Positions 11,718-24,599 are shown, counted from the stretch's first letter. The stretch is DNA of 64,000 bases from Quillaja saponaria (GCA_029379385.1 CM055605.1:7971001-8035000), one strand, 5' to 3'. Numbers and translations: made by a program. Notes: generated from the sequence alone by a model not told the origin.

Positions 11718-14700
11718 TTAAAAACCAGCCCATCCAGCAGGTTGAGAAGCTGACTTTCTCTCCAAAGTCTTTGTTTCCCCAAAACCCTGAGAACTATTCC
11801 CGGAACTCATGGGTAAACCCTGAGAATTATTCCCGGAACTCATGGGTTTTTGTGTCTGAGGGTTGCCAGCATGTACAGCAGTAAAACTATCTGTTCCAAA
11901 ACCCCATGTATCAAAATCAGAAGTCAGTGGAGAAGCCTGCTTGCTCTGGCGACCATTTCTAGTCCTAACAGATTTGGAAGCGGTGTCTGCGGAAAGGGAC
12001 TGCTGTGGCTTCGACTCCTCTGGGAAAGCCTGCCACAACTTGGGCTCTGAGTTAGGAGTTTTCCAGTCAGATTTTCCCTGCTGGCGTTCCCAGACTGTTC
12101 CTTCAATCTTCTCCCTCTGTTGTGACTGCAGTAACCCGCAATAGCATATAAATATATCAGGAATACATTTTACTCAAAATCCTACTGCCATTTTTATTAT
12201 TAGAGAAGAAAAAATACAGAATACTATACCACAGTTGCAGGAGACCGAATTCCAGGGGAGGTTTGTTTTCTTGCAGTGTCTTTATTTGGTGATGGAGTTC
12301 TTGCTGCAACTGCTTGCTTGAGATCATGTATCTCTTGCCTTTGAGACCGGCAGATGGCTGATAGCTTTTCAAATTTGGAAGTTATTTCAGCTTTCTCCAT
12401 GTTTACTTGCTTCAGCTGCACTTTCAAATTTTCTACTTCAGCCTCTAATGCTTTTTCCCTTTCTGATTTGTCATTAGTGCTCCCAGAGTTGAGCTTATTA
12501 GTATCAAATTCAGCAACAAAACTGTTAAAAGTCTGGTCTTGAAAACTAGTTGTATTCTTCATGTTTGATGCTATTGGCCTCTCTGTGCCAGGATCTGTAT
12601 CCTTGTGAACAAATGTTAACTCAAAATCCTTGGAAGAACCATCATCGGGATTCTGTAATTTACCATGTGTATTTCTATTGGTGGCTTCAGTTTGTACATT
12701 GTTCACCTTGTTAGGACCAACATTTTTGGGTAAGGGATGATTATCTGGACGAATACTATCATGTTTTGATGAGATGTGATGGCTAGGTGGTTCTTCATCA
12801 AATATAGGTCTGCCCTTATCCTCGGTAACACGTGTTTCCTTGGCATGCTGAGTGGACCAAAAAGCACCAAGTGAGCCGCTACTCCCTCCCCTAGAAGCAA
12901 GGGACGGCTGTGTTGTAGTTTTAGGTTCTCCTGATAAAGGTGGAGGTGGCGGACTCCTTTGTGGCATTGGAGGTGACTTATTTGTAGACCTTGCAGTACC
13001 TGCCAAATTTCCATGCATCAACTTTTCATTTGAATATTCAAAAGCTTTAACATCTTTTTCTTGAGATTTAAATTTAGAATTTTGTCTCCAAGCTACCCAC
13101 AGTTGACAATTTCTTTCCAACAAGGGAGTGTTTCGGAGATACAAATATACACCTATACAGTAAAAAGTTCTTCACCTTCATGACTGTTGGTTGGGAGCAA
13201 TTCAGGTGGTCTATCAGGTAATGACTTCTGTAAATTAGCAGGCAACAGATCATTAACACGAAACCAGACCTGCAACCATGGGAAAAACATACAATATCAG
13301 TAAGTTCAATGCTTAAGCTCTGCACCTAAGAGTGCTGTCAACATGGATGATCTAAGACCAACCTAAATTCATGGAGATGAATGTCCAATCAAGCAAAGCG
13401 CTTGCCTGCGTGATATCTGGTCTGTCATCTGGTTTAAGTTGAAGCATATCTCTGATTAGATCTGTAATAGCAGAGTTGTACTCGGGCATCTCAGGAATGC
13501 GGTAGTTTCCGTTTAATACCTGTAGCTTTGATTCCCCATCAAATGCACTTTTGAAGAAGCATATGCGAAAGAGGAGGCACCCTAGCGCCTGGTAAAATGA
13601 AAAGGCATTATGAATAGCCACAGTCTGAAAAGACTTGGTCAAAAGTTTTAGTGTATCAGTACAAAATTGAGTTTGGGTCCAGACAACATACCCATATGTC
13701 CACCTTCTCGTTGATAAGTTCTCTCAGGAACAAATCCCACATCTAAATTTAATAAGAGGAAGCAGATATGTATCAAACAGTGTATCACACAAGATCATAT
13801 TGAAATTCTTAAAAGCAAAACTCTCTATTTAACCTCAGGGGCTCTGTAGGCAGGTGTTGTATACTTTCTGATATTGTCTTCTTCAATCCCCATCTCTTCA
13901 GGCTTCTCAAAACGTTTGTGATTTGTGGAGGTGCTTCCAAAATCACACAACTTCCATAATCCATCAGGCCCCAATAAAAGGTTCTCAGCTTTCAAGTCAC
14001 TGGCAAATATAATGAAGAAATACACAACAATCATGAAATCTTTGGTTATACAATAAACCATATTGTAAAGGAACACAAAAGAGTTTTTCATAAGGACAGG
14101 GTATAGAGATTGTACTAAAAATTGATTGATTTCTCCTTCTATTCAACTTGCACAAAGTTAATATATATAATTATAAAGAAATAAGTAGCTAATATAGATA
14201 TAGAATGGTGTATTCAATAGTTGAACTGTCAAAAATATATTTTAACTATGAAGTTACATGTGAAAAAAACAATTCAGACAGAAGTATGGTTCAGCCACCT
14301 TCATAAATACTGTATAGATGCAAATACAACTTAGTATGATATCCAGAAGAGAAAAAAACCAGCATGTGATAATGGTGAGGCAGATCCAACAATGGATATA
14401 GAATACCACTATAATGTTCCATTCAAGCATGTTACATGAAAATAAGCTAGAGATATCGAACAATGTAATCCAAGGAGTAAACTAGCTATTCCAAAAACTA
14501 AAAGAAAGAGAAAAGCACAAATGAAGAAAAGAAGCTGATTTGACAAACATCATATCCAAGTATTTAGCAATGTTACCGGTGAGCAATGGGTGGGGACTGA
14601 CAGTGCATCGCAAAAACAGCATTACACACATCCCTGAATATTGAGAGGACCTGTTTCTCATCAAAATACCCAGCTCCTCTGCTATCCAGCACATTCACAA

Positions 14701-15040
14701 GAGTCTTTTCACAAAATTCCATCACAAGGAATGCTTCCTTCGTCCTACCCATATCAAAGACTGTATGGGTACAAAGCGTTACAACATTGGGATGTCCTTT
14801 TAGTGACTTCATAACAGAAATCTCCTTCATTACCAATCCAAGTGATTCATCGTCATTGCATATTATGTGCTTCAAAGCATATTGCTTCGATAAATGTACA
14901 GCATCACGAGCTAAGTAGACACAAGAGAATCCTCCTTCAGCAATGGCCTTCAGGACTTGTATTTTAAGATTGCCAACATCAATAGACCGGCCTTCAAGTC
15001 CTGTGGGTTCCTTTTGCATGAATGGCTTGAATCTCCACAT
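11718..15040 (-). CDS. AAK1/NAK-family protein kinase with coiled-coil tail (742 aa)
   Basis: Ser/Thr kinase of the NAK family, whose animal members AAK1 and GAK phosphorylate clathrin adaptors; a trafficking role in plants is by homology. Exons in transcript order: 14577-15040, 13834-13999, 13692-13742, 13406-13588, 13176-13269, 12230-13092, 11718-12125; phases close to 742 aa. The start MWRFKPFMQKEPTGLEGR matches the family. Kinase motifs: AEGGFSCVYLA, YALKH, HRDLKAEN across the first splice, CDFGS, and a YRAPE plus MWDLF junction. A Pro-rich linker (RSPPPPPLSGEP), the conserved block LGAFWSTQHAKET and a coiled coil (roughly the REKALEAEVENLKVQLKQ region) follow. The tail contains an in-frame 11-residue duplication. 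The intron between exons 4 and 5 has a GC donor (CAG|GCAAGC). A separate 5' UTR exon lies upstream. No lesion seen. Confidence 0.9.
11782..11847 (-). repeat. In-frame 33-bp tandem duplication in the kinase tail
   Basis: Units 11782-11814 and 11815-11847 are identical except for a single base. They encode consecutive copies of an MSSGNxSQG-type peptide near the C-terminus. The length is a multiple of three, so the frame is kept. The near identity suggests a recent slippage or duplication event. Confidence 0.85.
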
Positions 15041-16146
15041 GCTTAATACAATAAAGACCAAAAATACTGCACAAAGGATACAAGACATGAAATGCACATA
15101 GATAAATAAAACCACAAAAGTGAATTGATGAGCAGTAGCAGAGCCATAGATATAACACCAATTCCCCAACTTTAAATTAATAAAGTAATTCAATCCGCAT
15201 TGTAATGAATCCACAATGCCACTTCAACCTCCATGTTTAAAGATGTTAGGGAAAAAAGAAAAAAGAAATGCAAGCTCCATTGCAGTAACAATCATCTTTA
15301 AATAAAGATTATTCATTGTAATTTACTCAAAATAGATAGAGAAACAGGAGCAACTTTATGCTGGAAACTTTACTTAGATCCAATAACTCTTTCAAGTGCT
15401 AGAACTTAGAACTAAATGGGCTTATGAATTACGATGGGTCCTCTTTAACAGCAACTACAGACTAACCAATGTCAAAAGTTAAAAAGTCTGTAGTTGGGCA
15501 TTCATTTGACATTGGCAACAAACATGGACAAAGGAAATGACATAAACAGATCTGTAATACTTTAACTTTCCTGATACCCGGCAGAAAATTAAAAAAAGTT
15601 AAATTACATAAACAGATTTAAAAATAGTTATGAATACAAGGGGAGAACTTTCAGCATCATTTTTAACATAATTAAGTCCAACATTAGCTCAGCCCCAGCC
15701 TGATTAAATAACTTCAAATCATCATCAAATTCAAAGTCACATACATATTTTTATAGTATATCCAATCCATATAAGGCATCTGGAGCTAACAAATCAAAAA
15801 TTACATCTTATTAATATCAGGAGATCCATTCATTTGCATATCATCCAAACTTCATAAACCATTGAATCCAAATCCAATCATCACCTGCTACTCAAATAAT
15901 GTAAAAAAAAGCAAGGTAATCAATTGTACAAGAATCAAACGCCATCGATCTGTAAAATCGAGCTCAATCGCGAACTCTAATTCATAAAAGTTATAAAGGC
16001 TGAAAACAATTTATAAAAGAAACTACAGCTTCTACCAGTCTAAACAAGCTAGGGCAGGCGAAAGAGGAAAACGTGCGGCAGAAACTAATTCATATCTAAA
16101 AATCCGCCATTGAACCATCAAGATTGAGATCTGAGGGCTTACTTAC

Positions 16147-16215
16147 TGATCCAGAAAAGTTAAACAGAATTTCTGAGCAGCTCCTTCTTGATTCACAGAG
16201 AGGCAAGGGCAAAGT
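16147..16215 (-). other. 5' UTR exon of the AAK1-like kinase gene
   Basis: On the minus strand a canonical donor GTAAGTAAG starts at 16146. The matching acceptor TTTGTGCAG lies just above 15066, leaving a 26-base leader before the ATG at 15040. The upstream exon boundary is a guess, based on a TATATATT element near 16234 that could position transcription start around 16205. Confidence 0.5.
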
Positions 16216-16259
16216 AAAATGGGAAGCGGAATATATAGGTGGATGAATTGGAAAGAAAA

Positions 16260-17940
16260 ACTAAGGTACAAGAGGGCCTACCGGCTTATACTGTATCTAA
16301 AAAGTGATCTGAATTTCCACCGTTGGATGGAGGTGGGCCTATGATCGACGGTTGTGGATAGGTGAAAGTCCTTCTCTTTAAATGCAACCAATAGAAAATC
16401 AGGAACCCCATTCTTTCGGTGGTACGTGGAGTAGCAAGTACGTGAAGGTGACTTTTCCGCTAACAGAGGTGATTTATTAATATTAATATTTTAGAGGAAT
16501 CTCTGGAGTAGCTAAAAGATGTTACTCGCTGGATCTGAATAAAACGTGGCAGATGCCGGCGGCGTAGACTATTACTATTACACACTGTATTTAAAAAAAA
16601 AGAAAGTGAAAATTTTTATTAACATAAAATATAAAAAAATCTAGATATTTTTGGATCTAATTATGTACTTAAATATTTTTCTTATTAACTATAATACATA
16701 ATTTTTTTATATTATTTAATATGATACAACTACCATCATAAAATATTAATAAAAATTATTTTTATAGTTAATGGTGGGGAATAGAGTGAGAAAAAAGAAG
16801 ATGAGAGGTACTTACCATTTTCCTTATTTTGGAGTTTTTGTTTTTTAAAATAAAATGAGGAAAAGGAATAGAGAGGTATTACGGTTATAAAAAAAAATTA
16901 GATACTTTCTTTTCTAGATTTATAAAGTTAGGAGTGTTTTAAAAATACCTTAATTGGTACTTTTAATAGATGGCTTATGTTTGTAAAAGTTTAAAAAATT
17001 GATATAATTTTAACTTTTAATAAAAATTAATATTTATCATTTTATTAATTAATGTAGGAAGATAATTATCTCATTTCTTATTATCAATATCTATTATAAT
17101 CAATTTAAATTTTTAGATTAACTTTACAATGAATTTACGAAATATTAATTTGTGACTTCTATTTATTGAAAACAGATTTTGTATTATTTTATCAAATATT
17201 ATTGCTATAATTTTTATAAAGTAGCTCCAACAGAGCCATGAGAGCACATCCTACAATATTGTCAAACCAAGCCTACATGTATCTTTCTAAATCCTCTAAA
17301 AGTTATTTTTTATTTTTTTTATTATTTTAAATTAGAATAATTTAGAAGAAGAATATAATATATATTATATTATTTGCACTAATATACCCTTATTCTTTCT
17401 CTTTAATACATATTAATATTTAAATAAAATGTTTTAAGAACATAATCATAAAAATTTTAAGTAATAGATCTCTCCTCTCCTTTCATTTAACTCCCAAATA
17501 AAAAATATAATTTATGATTACTCTTCTCTATGAAGGTTTTTTAAACTCCAATAAAAAAAATAATAAGTACCATTTTTCACTACCCTCCTCTCATCTCTTT
17601 CTGTTTTATCATAACTATTCAAATGAAATACTAATTTATAATCTCTTATAAAAAGAGAATAAATCAATTCGAAAACACAAATTTTAAAAAAGAGAGCCAT
17701 AAACTCTTAAAAAGGAAGAAACAAAAATCTCATTCCAACAATACAAGAAAATCAAGATTTGTTGTCATAAGAAGAATATATATAGATATAAGATCGATTT
17801 ATTAAAAAAAAAACAACAAAGAAGAAAATAACAAAATCTAGGAACATTTTGAGGTCTAAACATGTCATTTCAAATCAAAAGGAGGCAAGACAAACGGTGC
17901 GTTGAATTCTTCTTCTCCCCCAGATACTCTCATCTCTAGG
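16260..17940. other. AT-rich spacer, divergent promoter region
   Basis: This lies between the 5' end of the minus-strand kinase gene and the plus-strand HIT zinc-finger gene. It is very AT-rich with many homopolymer runs, and I see no coding region. It must contain both promoters. The interval 16300-16600 is less AT-rich and is a reasonable place for the kinase promoter. Confidence 0.5.
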
Positions 17941-17944
17941 CCTT

Positions 17945-17953
17945 AAAACCTAA
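17945..17953 (+). promoter_or_regulatory. Telobox-like element upstream of BCD1-like gene
   Basis: AAAACCTAA lies 38 bases before the ATG at 17991. It resembles the plant telobox (AAACCCTAA), common in promoters of ribosome-biogenesis and translation genes, which fits a snoRNP assembly factor. It is one base off the consensus, so this is only suggestive. Confidence 0.3.
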
Positions 17954-17990
17954 TATCTATTTTTGTCAGAGTTACCTTTATCTCTCTCAT

Positions 17991-20550
17991 ATGGAGGAAG
18001 AAGCTGATCAATCCTCCTGCAAAGCAACTACCAGAGAACCAGCTCTATGTGAAGAGTGCAAATTGAACCCATCAAAGTACAAGTGTCCAGGTTGCTCCAT
18101 TCGCTCATGTAGTCTTCCGTGCGTCAAAGCTCACAAACAACACACTGGATGTACTGGAAAGAGGAACCGGTCTGAGTTGGTTCCTCTTTCTCATTTCGAT
18201 GATACTCTTCTACTGTCTGGTAACTTTTTCTGTTAAGTTCTTACTTCTCTATTTTGCCTCTAAATTATGAAAACCCTCTTTGCACAATTCAATATGTAGT
18301 AATTGAGGGATGCAGTTTCCTTGAAAAACTTTACCTTTGCACTTTTTTTGAGCTTGAATGATTAGTACCCTTTTTGAAAAATAGTTTTGAGGTAATTTTA
18401 GTTCCCCTGAAAAGTTTTACTAATTTGTCTCTCAATAATGCTCATTTTTTCTTCTTGCTTGTGAAGTTTTTCCATGATAGTTTATAGTTTTCTAGTGAAC
18501 TTTCTGAAATAATTTCTGTATTTGACCGTTTTAAATTTCCTTGTCTAGACTATAATTTGCTAGAGGATGTGAAGAGGGTTGCTGAATCTGCTCAGAGAAC
18601 AAGAACTAGATTATGTGGCTATGCGCATTTTAAGCTACCATTTCACCTTAAAAGCCTCCAAAATGCTGCCCGGAGTCGACAAACTAGATTGTTATTTCTT
18701 CCTAGCGGGATGTCTAAAAGAGAGAAAAATAAAACTCGATATGACAAGAGGTTACTATTGTTATTTTTAAAAGAGCTTGCATTATTTATTTGGATGTAAA
18801 TTAAACCAGAGGTTGTTTTTCATGACTTGTTCGACAAAAGTTTTGGTTATTGTTAAGTTTTGGAGATTCACATTACTAATTTGCTTCTTGATTTCTATTT
18901 CTGGTAAGTGTCAAATTCTTGCTAGCATATATAGGAAGTTGTGTATCACGTCACTGCTCCTTTATTTTTTTACCTTTCATAATTTATAGTGTTTATATGA
19001 AGCAAACCTATGTGGAAAGGGCTTTCTAGCACTGACCTTAAGATCATAGTTAGTGTTTTGTCTTTTTGTCTTCAGAATCCTAGTGGCGGTAATATAGATT
19101 TTTCTTTTTTCATTTGCAGCATACTCAGGTGAAACTAATATTCTAATTATGCTTTCTACAATTGTTTGTACCACTGCGTCAGGAAGAAATTCATCTCGTG
19201 GACAATGGAGTGGAGATTTCATTCAACAGATATTGTGTTACATGACCAGAGGTTAGCTTCTTTGATAACTATTTTTTTCTTTTCAGATTTTTTTTTTACA
19301 CAGATGATGCATCCTTTAGATTCTTAATGCGCTGCGCATATTTGCAGAGTACATGAGGATACTAGTTTCTGTTCCATTTTAGAGAAGCATCTTAACCCTG
19401 GTCCCTGGAATCATCAGCTAAGGCAATTCTGTGATGAGCATCTGGATTGTCTCAAACTTTTTATCTGTAAACATCCAAAGGTTATTTTTTATCTCCTTTT
19501 CAGGTTAAGATTTATGCATTTTTCAGTTTGGAATCAAAGCTTCCAGTTTTCAGCACTGAATTAAGTTCATTACGTCGGCACCCGCCCAGATTTTTACCTG
19601 CTCATTGATGGATATCCGATTCTGGCCATGCTAGAAAAAGTGCAATTTATTTGGGGTTCATATTGTATCTGAAATATTCAGATCAAGCAGTCTTTTAAAA
19701 TTATGCGTTTTAGATTAGTGCCAATGATTTTCAATGATCGATGTCTAGTGATTTGGACATGTCTTGCACGATTTGTTTTATACTATGTTTTCAGTTTTGC
19801 TTTTGCTGCTTCTTCATCTAACAATTCGTTTGGTGCTTATTTGTTTCTAATCTGCTGTGGCATTTCAAGTTTCCTGGGTTTACCAAAGTGAATGACACAC
19901 TTTTGGCTGTATTTTGGTGAAAATCAATATTTAGTTATGTACTTATTGGTAGTAGTGTCCCTTAATTTCCTCCTATCCCGCTGGATACTTGTTTAATATT
20001 TATGCAGATAAAATAATCTATTGACTGGAATTTTGTTTTCATCAGTATTCTCTTTTCTTTCGTGTTATTGCAGGGACCCAGGTTATCTTTCAAAAAGCTA
20101 AATATAAAGGCCCCAATACGGCAGCAATTAGCCAATGTAGTTATAGTGGAGTTCCCTGTCATACATGTTTTTCTCCCTTCACAAAGGATCAATTTTGAAG
20201 TCATTAAAGATGTCAATCCCATCGTTCCTGGATCACCCCCCAAGGATTGTGAAAGCAACCAAAGCCAAGAAGGGGTATCATTTAAGGAGGAGGAAATAGA
20301 GGAAGAAAATGGGTCTTCAGATCCTCAGGTTTTCGATCATATGAAGCATGTGGGTTCAAGTTCACTGAATCAAATGCCCAGTCAAAGCAAGAGTTGTGAG
20401 AAAACGTTGAATGATTTTGCAGACAGACCTCTGTTCGCAGGAGCAGGGGGCAATCTTTCACTTTCTTCCCTGAACTCCAAGGAATTGGAATTTTTGGAAA
20501 ACATGGAGTTTGAGTTTGATCCAAGCTTCATGGATGCCTATTCCGACTGA
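17991..20550 (+). CDS. Box C/D snoRNA protein 1-like (BCD1/ZNHIT6), C-terminus frameshifted
   Basis: Assembly factor for box C/D snoRNPs, acting in the nucleus (family knowledge). Exons: 17991-18219, 18549-18750, 19183-19251, 19348-19480, 20074-20550, giving 369 aa. The N-terminal HIT zinc finger has ligands C20, C23, C32, C35, C40, C44, H48 and C54. The core motif block continues with YNLLEDVKRVAESAQR, FLPSGMSKREKN and FISWTMEWRFHSTD. The current frame stops with DAYSD at 20548-20550. One frame over, the sequence stays open to TAA at 20663-20665 and encodes IPTDDMFNLESELAKDVEVE and a FSVAVEGEILE end, which is how family members usually finish. So a 1-base gain (or 2-base loss) near 20540 removes roughly 38 acidic residues. 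The zinc finger and core are intact, so function may persist. Confidence 0.87.
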
Positions 20551-21262
20551 TGATATGTTTAATTTAGAAAGTGAACTGGCCAAAGATGTAGAAGTAGAAG
20601 AAAGAAAACTGTGTGATAACAAGACGCCATTCTCAGTAGCAGTGGAAGGGGAAATTTTAGAATAATTTATATCTTGAAGTTCTCTGCACGGAAGAACTGT
20701 ACAAGGAATTACACATATAAGCAGGCCAGTATAATTTGAGGTTGGCCTTGATAATGAGTGTGAAGCCAATTTCAGTGTGTGGGCATGATCAATCCGGTCA
20801 AGGTAAATTGTATTATAAATTTGCATTTTGCACCTTGTGGCATAATTTTGCTTTTATGAAAGAAAACTGAGTTCATTGTATGGATGGGATGGATCATATG
20901 TGTATGCTGAAAATTTTATATTTCATGCAAATTTTTCCCTTTTAACAAAAAGATGATTATTCTAAGGTTATCATTTTAAAAGTTAGTTGTTGGGGAAGAG
21001 TAATGTATTTATCATTACAACACTGCAATGAGCTTTATCCTCCAGAATTTCATTAACATATTCTAAATTGCAAATCCACTTGAAAATCCGGAACCATGTG
21101 CTTTGTTATATCCAAACCATTTTCATTTTATTACACTAGAGAAGCTAGATTCCCTCAGAAAAAGAGAGCATAATGTTTGCTTCTGGTTCTTTTACAAAAT
21201 AGATGACAGTAACAGCACCTAAAAGGATGAATTAAGAGCAGGACAATAATTTCTGTTGTACA

Positions 21263-23274
21263 TCAACCGCGATATAACTTATTGTCTGTTGATCTTATTT
21301 GTTCTCTGACACTGTTTGATGGTGTGCTACCAGCAGTCGCTGCCCACTTAACGCCTGGTTTTGTTTGTTCTTTGCCACTGGTTGATGGTGTCATGGTAGC
21401 AGTTCTCACCCTCCTCCTCGGAATAGGAGGTAGCTGTTGTACACGAGAATAGGCAATGCTCTCTTCATCACTATCATAACGAGTTCTGTTTACCACTGAT
21501 CTCAAGTACAGGGCTAATACCAGAGCAACAACCTGAGGGAACAGAAACATATGAATCAAAAATCAGTCTTTTGTAAGTGGTAGATTCAGTCTTTTGTAAA
21601 TAGAAACAATTTTATTTTGTTTCTTGTCTATATGCCTTACCTCTAATACAAGTACCACAAGAGCAACCCATCTGATGATTTTCCAGTTGACATTCATAAA
21701 ATGGTAGATTGACTTAAAAGTACCACTTTTATCTGCGGGCATAACCTGAAGGATGTTCTAAACTTGTTTAGTCCAAGTTAACAGAAAGTAGAAACAGGAA
21801 AAAAAATCGCACATTTTTTCAGGGAGGAATGGATTCATGAAAAAAGGGAACAGCTATCTTTTTGTTATGTAGTTCTTCAGACTTAAGAGAGAGAAAATGA
21901 CAAGAAAGCAATGTAATGTCTCACCTGTTCCCAAACATGGTCAAAGAAAATGATAGCAGCAACTCCAGTCTCAACCAGCACAAGTGCAACCAAGAAGATA
22001 CAATACTAATACCATTTTAAGGGACTTTACATGTAAAAGTTTTGTAAAATAAGGTAAAAAATTGGAATTAAAGGTCAAATTTAATTTGGAATTGATAAAA
22101 GTAATTAGAGGATACAGAGAGTAAACAACAGGAGCTTCTTGATGCAGTTCCAACATATCCAAAACAGGAAATAATAAAGAGGGTTGCACCAATTCCAATC
22201 AGTAGGTAAATAAACCTGCAAAAAAGAAAGAAAAAAAAAAGAGAAAATATTAGAATTTGACAAAGAGTAGAAAAAAAGAAGAGAAAATATTAGAATTTGA
22301 CAAAGAGTGACTTTCAAAATTTTCTAACTTAAAACAAAATAAAGAAAAAATAATAGTAATATTTGATCTACTATAATTGTATAGATATTTATATATTAAT
22401 AATAAATGAGAAAGTGTTACATATCACTAATATCAATAATTATATTTTAATTAAATAAATTAACATGTTATAATTTTATTTATCGACAATGTATTGCAGT
22501 GAATTAAAATAATTGCCTGGCTCCAACCAATTTTGCACCATTTAAAGCTTTTCCTTTTCTTTTTTAAAGAATCTTCTCTATTATGGTATAAAGAATGCAA
22601 ATGCTTTTGCTTGGTGCCGGCAAACGCATAGAAGAAAAGAAAAAACTTCCTATAATTTGTATCCTATATTAATTACATTAAAAAATCACTTGCAAAGGCC
22701 AATCCCAGAGTTAATTTACTTTTTAGATTAAGTTTCCTCATGATACACTCCAATGCAACTTGCAAACATTATTTAAGTAATAGAAACACAGTTTTTAGAA
22801 TATTTATTTATTTATTTATTCATCTACATGTCATTTTGACCTTGAGTCATATAATAAAGGCAAAATCAAAAGTAAATTATGGTAAATCTTTTTGAAATCT
22901 CGAAATTTAATCATTAACAAAATATTTGTATACTTTCTAGTAATCAAAATCATTATTGATGTCACATCGAATTTCAACTAAATTAGTAATTATTTTAATG
23001 ATCAAATCGTGAAACGTATCAATTATATAAATAAAACTTACCAATTCTTAGGAAGATTAACCAATAATGGATGAGATGAATCAAGAGAAAGCAATAATCG
23101 ACGAGCAATCACATATTTGGTGTTGGCTTGATTATGAACATGATCATTTGGAGCCTGGTTCCACTTGAGAAGGGAAAACAATCCATAACCCAGTATACTT
23201 AATCCACATAGGGTGAAGATGAAGTTTATGAACTGCAGAAAAAACTCCACAAAAGGTCTCTTAGCCTTAGCCAT
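21263..23274 (-). CDS. Tetraspanin, TET19/TOM2A-like (262 aa)
   Basis: Four-pass membrane scaffold protein. Exons in transcript order: 23042-23274, 22116-22215, 21925-22005, 21641-21745, 21263-21532; all GT-AG, phases close to 262 aa. Membrane segments: FVEFFLQFINFIFTLCGLSI near the N-terminus, IYLLIGIGATLFIISCFG, CIFLVALVLVETGVAAIIFF, and WVALVVLVLEVVALVLALYL. The loop between segments 3 and 4 is short and lacks the CCG motif of classical tetraspanins, which places it in the plant TET18-20/TOM2A group. A Cys pair (SSCC) follows segment 2. The tail is unusually Ser/Thr/Arg-rich (RRRVRTATMTPSTSG) with two similar S/T-x-EQ stretches, longer than I expect for TET19. Host tobamovirus-multiplication roles are known for TOM2A itself; none is implied here. 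Confidence 0.87.
22241..22308. repeat. Two-copy direct repeat in tetraspanin intron 1
   Basis: A 28-base word beginning GAGAAAATATTAGAATTTGA occurs at 22241 and again at 22281 (period 40) without changes. It lies 25-95 bases upstream of the exon 2 acceptor on the minus strand, inside a pyrimidine-rich tract of that strand. A recent duplication beside a splice site could affect acceptor use. Confidence 0.8.
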
Positions 23275-23880
23275 TGACCCAGACCCTGAATTTTCTGAGT
23301 GACTGGGTGGGTGTCTGTGATTAAGGAGGAGAGAGCAAGACTAAGAGAGATCAATATATTTGAGAGGAGCTAGCTAGCTAAAGATGTAGGTTTTAAAGGA
23401 AAACATAGGAGAAATTAAGGTAATTTGCCAAATAAAATGGCCTTAAATATTGTTGTATAGTATCTGTCTTTTCATTTATAAGTAGAAATATATGTGAAGC
23501 ATTTGGACAATTTGGCGTAATTAATGCATATTATGCAATGGACATAGTACTAATACAACTTGTTGTTACATTTTTATTTTCTATATATATATATATATTT
23601 TTTTATTTTTTTTATTTTTTTATTTATTTATTATTTTTTTTTGCAAAATTGGAATTTGGGATAGGTTGATTCAGGCAGGCAATTACTCAGATTATTGTTT
23701 GAGTTGGATAAAATTTTAGGAAGAAATGAATGTACGTCTTTTAACTTGTCATGCTGTTTACAGCGTTGTGTATTTTTAAAATATACCTATGGGTAAATAA
23801 ATATTTAAAGAAATGTTTAATGGATTGAATTTATTATGTGCCTATTGGACAGAGGATAATATACTACAAATGAGTAATAT

Positions 23881-23972
23881 TTTTTTTGGTACATTGGGAG
23901 TGCTCGAACTTGACACTGAGGATGGGGGATAGGTACCAACCACATGAGCTAAACTCTTGGAGGTCAAATGAG
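23881..23972 (-). mobile_element. tRNA-derived SINE (minus orientation)
   Basis: Read on the minus strand, the segment has a box-A-like word TTAGCTCATGTGGTTGG (plus 23936-23952) and a box-B-like word AGTTCGAGCA (plus 23901-23910), spaced about 30-40 bases apart as in RNA polymerase III promoters. It ends in an A run (T run at the plus-strand start). This matches the head-and-tail layout of plant tRNA-derived SINEs. Confidence 0.6.
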
Positions 23973-24599
23973 GATTATTTATTTTCTTAAAATGAAAAAT
24001 ACTTGGACTTTTGTATTTTTGTAGTTATATTATCTTGTGTCTAGTGAACACATAATAGATACATTTTTAGTTAATTATTACTGAAAATATCATTAATTAA
24101 GGATTATTTAGTATGCAATATTCTTGGACATTGTATGCCTGGGCCAAACATAGCATAGTATTTTTAGAATATAATATAGTATTTTTATTTTGAAAATTTA
24201 TTTTATTCATACTTATATTGTATGAGGGAAAACATTTAAAATTTTCACATTCTTAAGTTGGTATGGGATGTTGATTATCTATACATACATTGTATGTCTG
24301 GGTCAAACATTGAATAGTTATTTAGAATATAGTATTTTTATTTTGAAATTTGTTTTTTATACATACTTATATTATATGAGGGAAAAGACATATTTATATT
24401 ACCTTTCTTACTAATTAAGTAGTCCTTCTAATCCAAAAATGATTGATTTACCAAATACTTTCTTCCTAGTCAATTTTGGAAACAACATTGATATTTCAAA
24501 TTCGAAGGGTAATGCAGGTTGTAAGAATCAAATAATTCGTAGATATATAAGGAAAAGCGAAATATAAAAGTTCATGGGTTCTTTAACAGGAAAAATGAT

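Noticed and set aside
11850..12144. Plus-strand open frames over the kinase tail
   Set aside because: Antisense shadows of the AAK1-like last exon.
12703..13014. Second minus-strand frame in the kinase Pro-rich region
   Set aside because: Shadow in another frame of the exon 12230-13092, whose frame is fixed by splice phase and family match.
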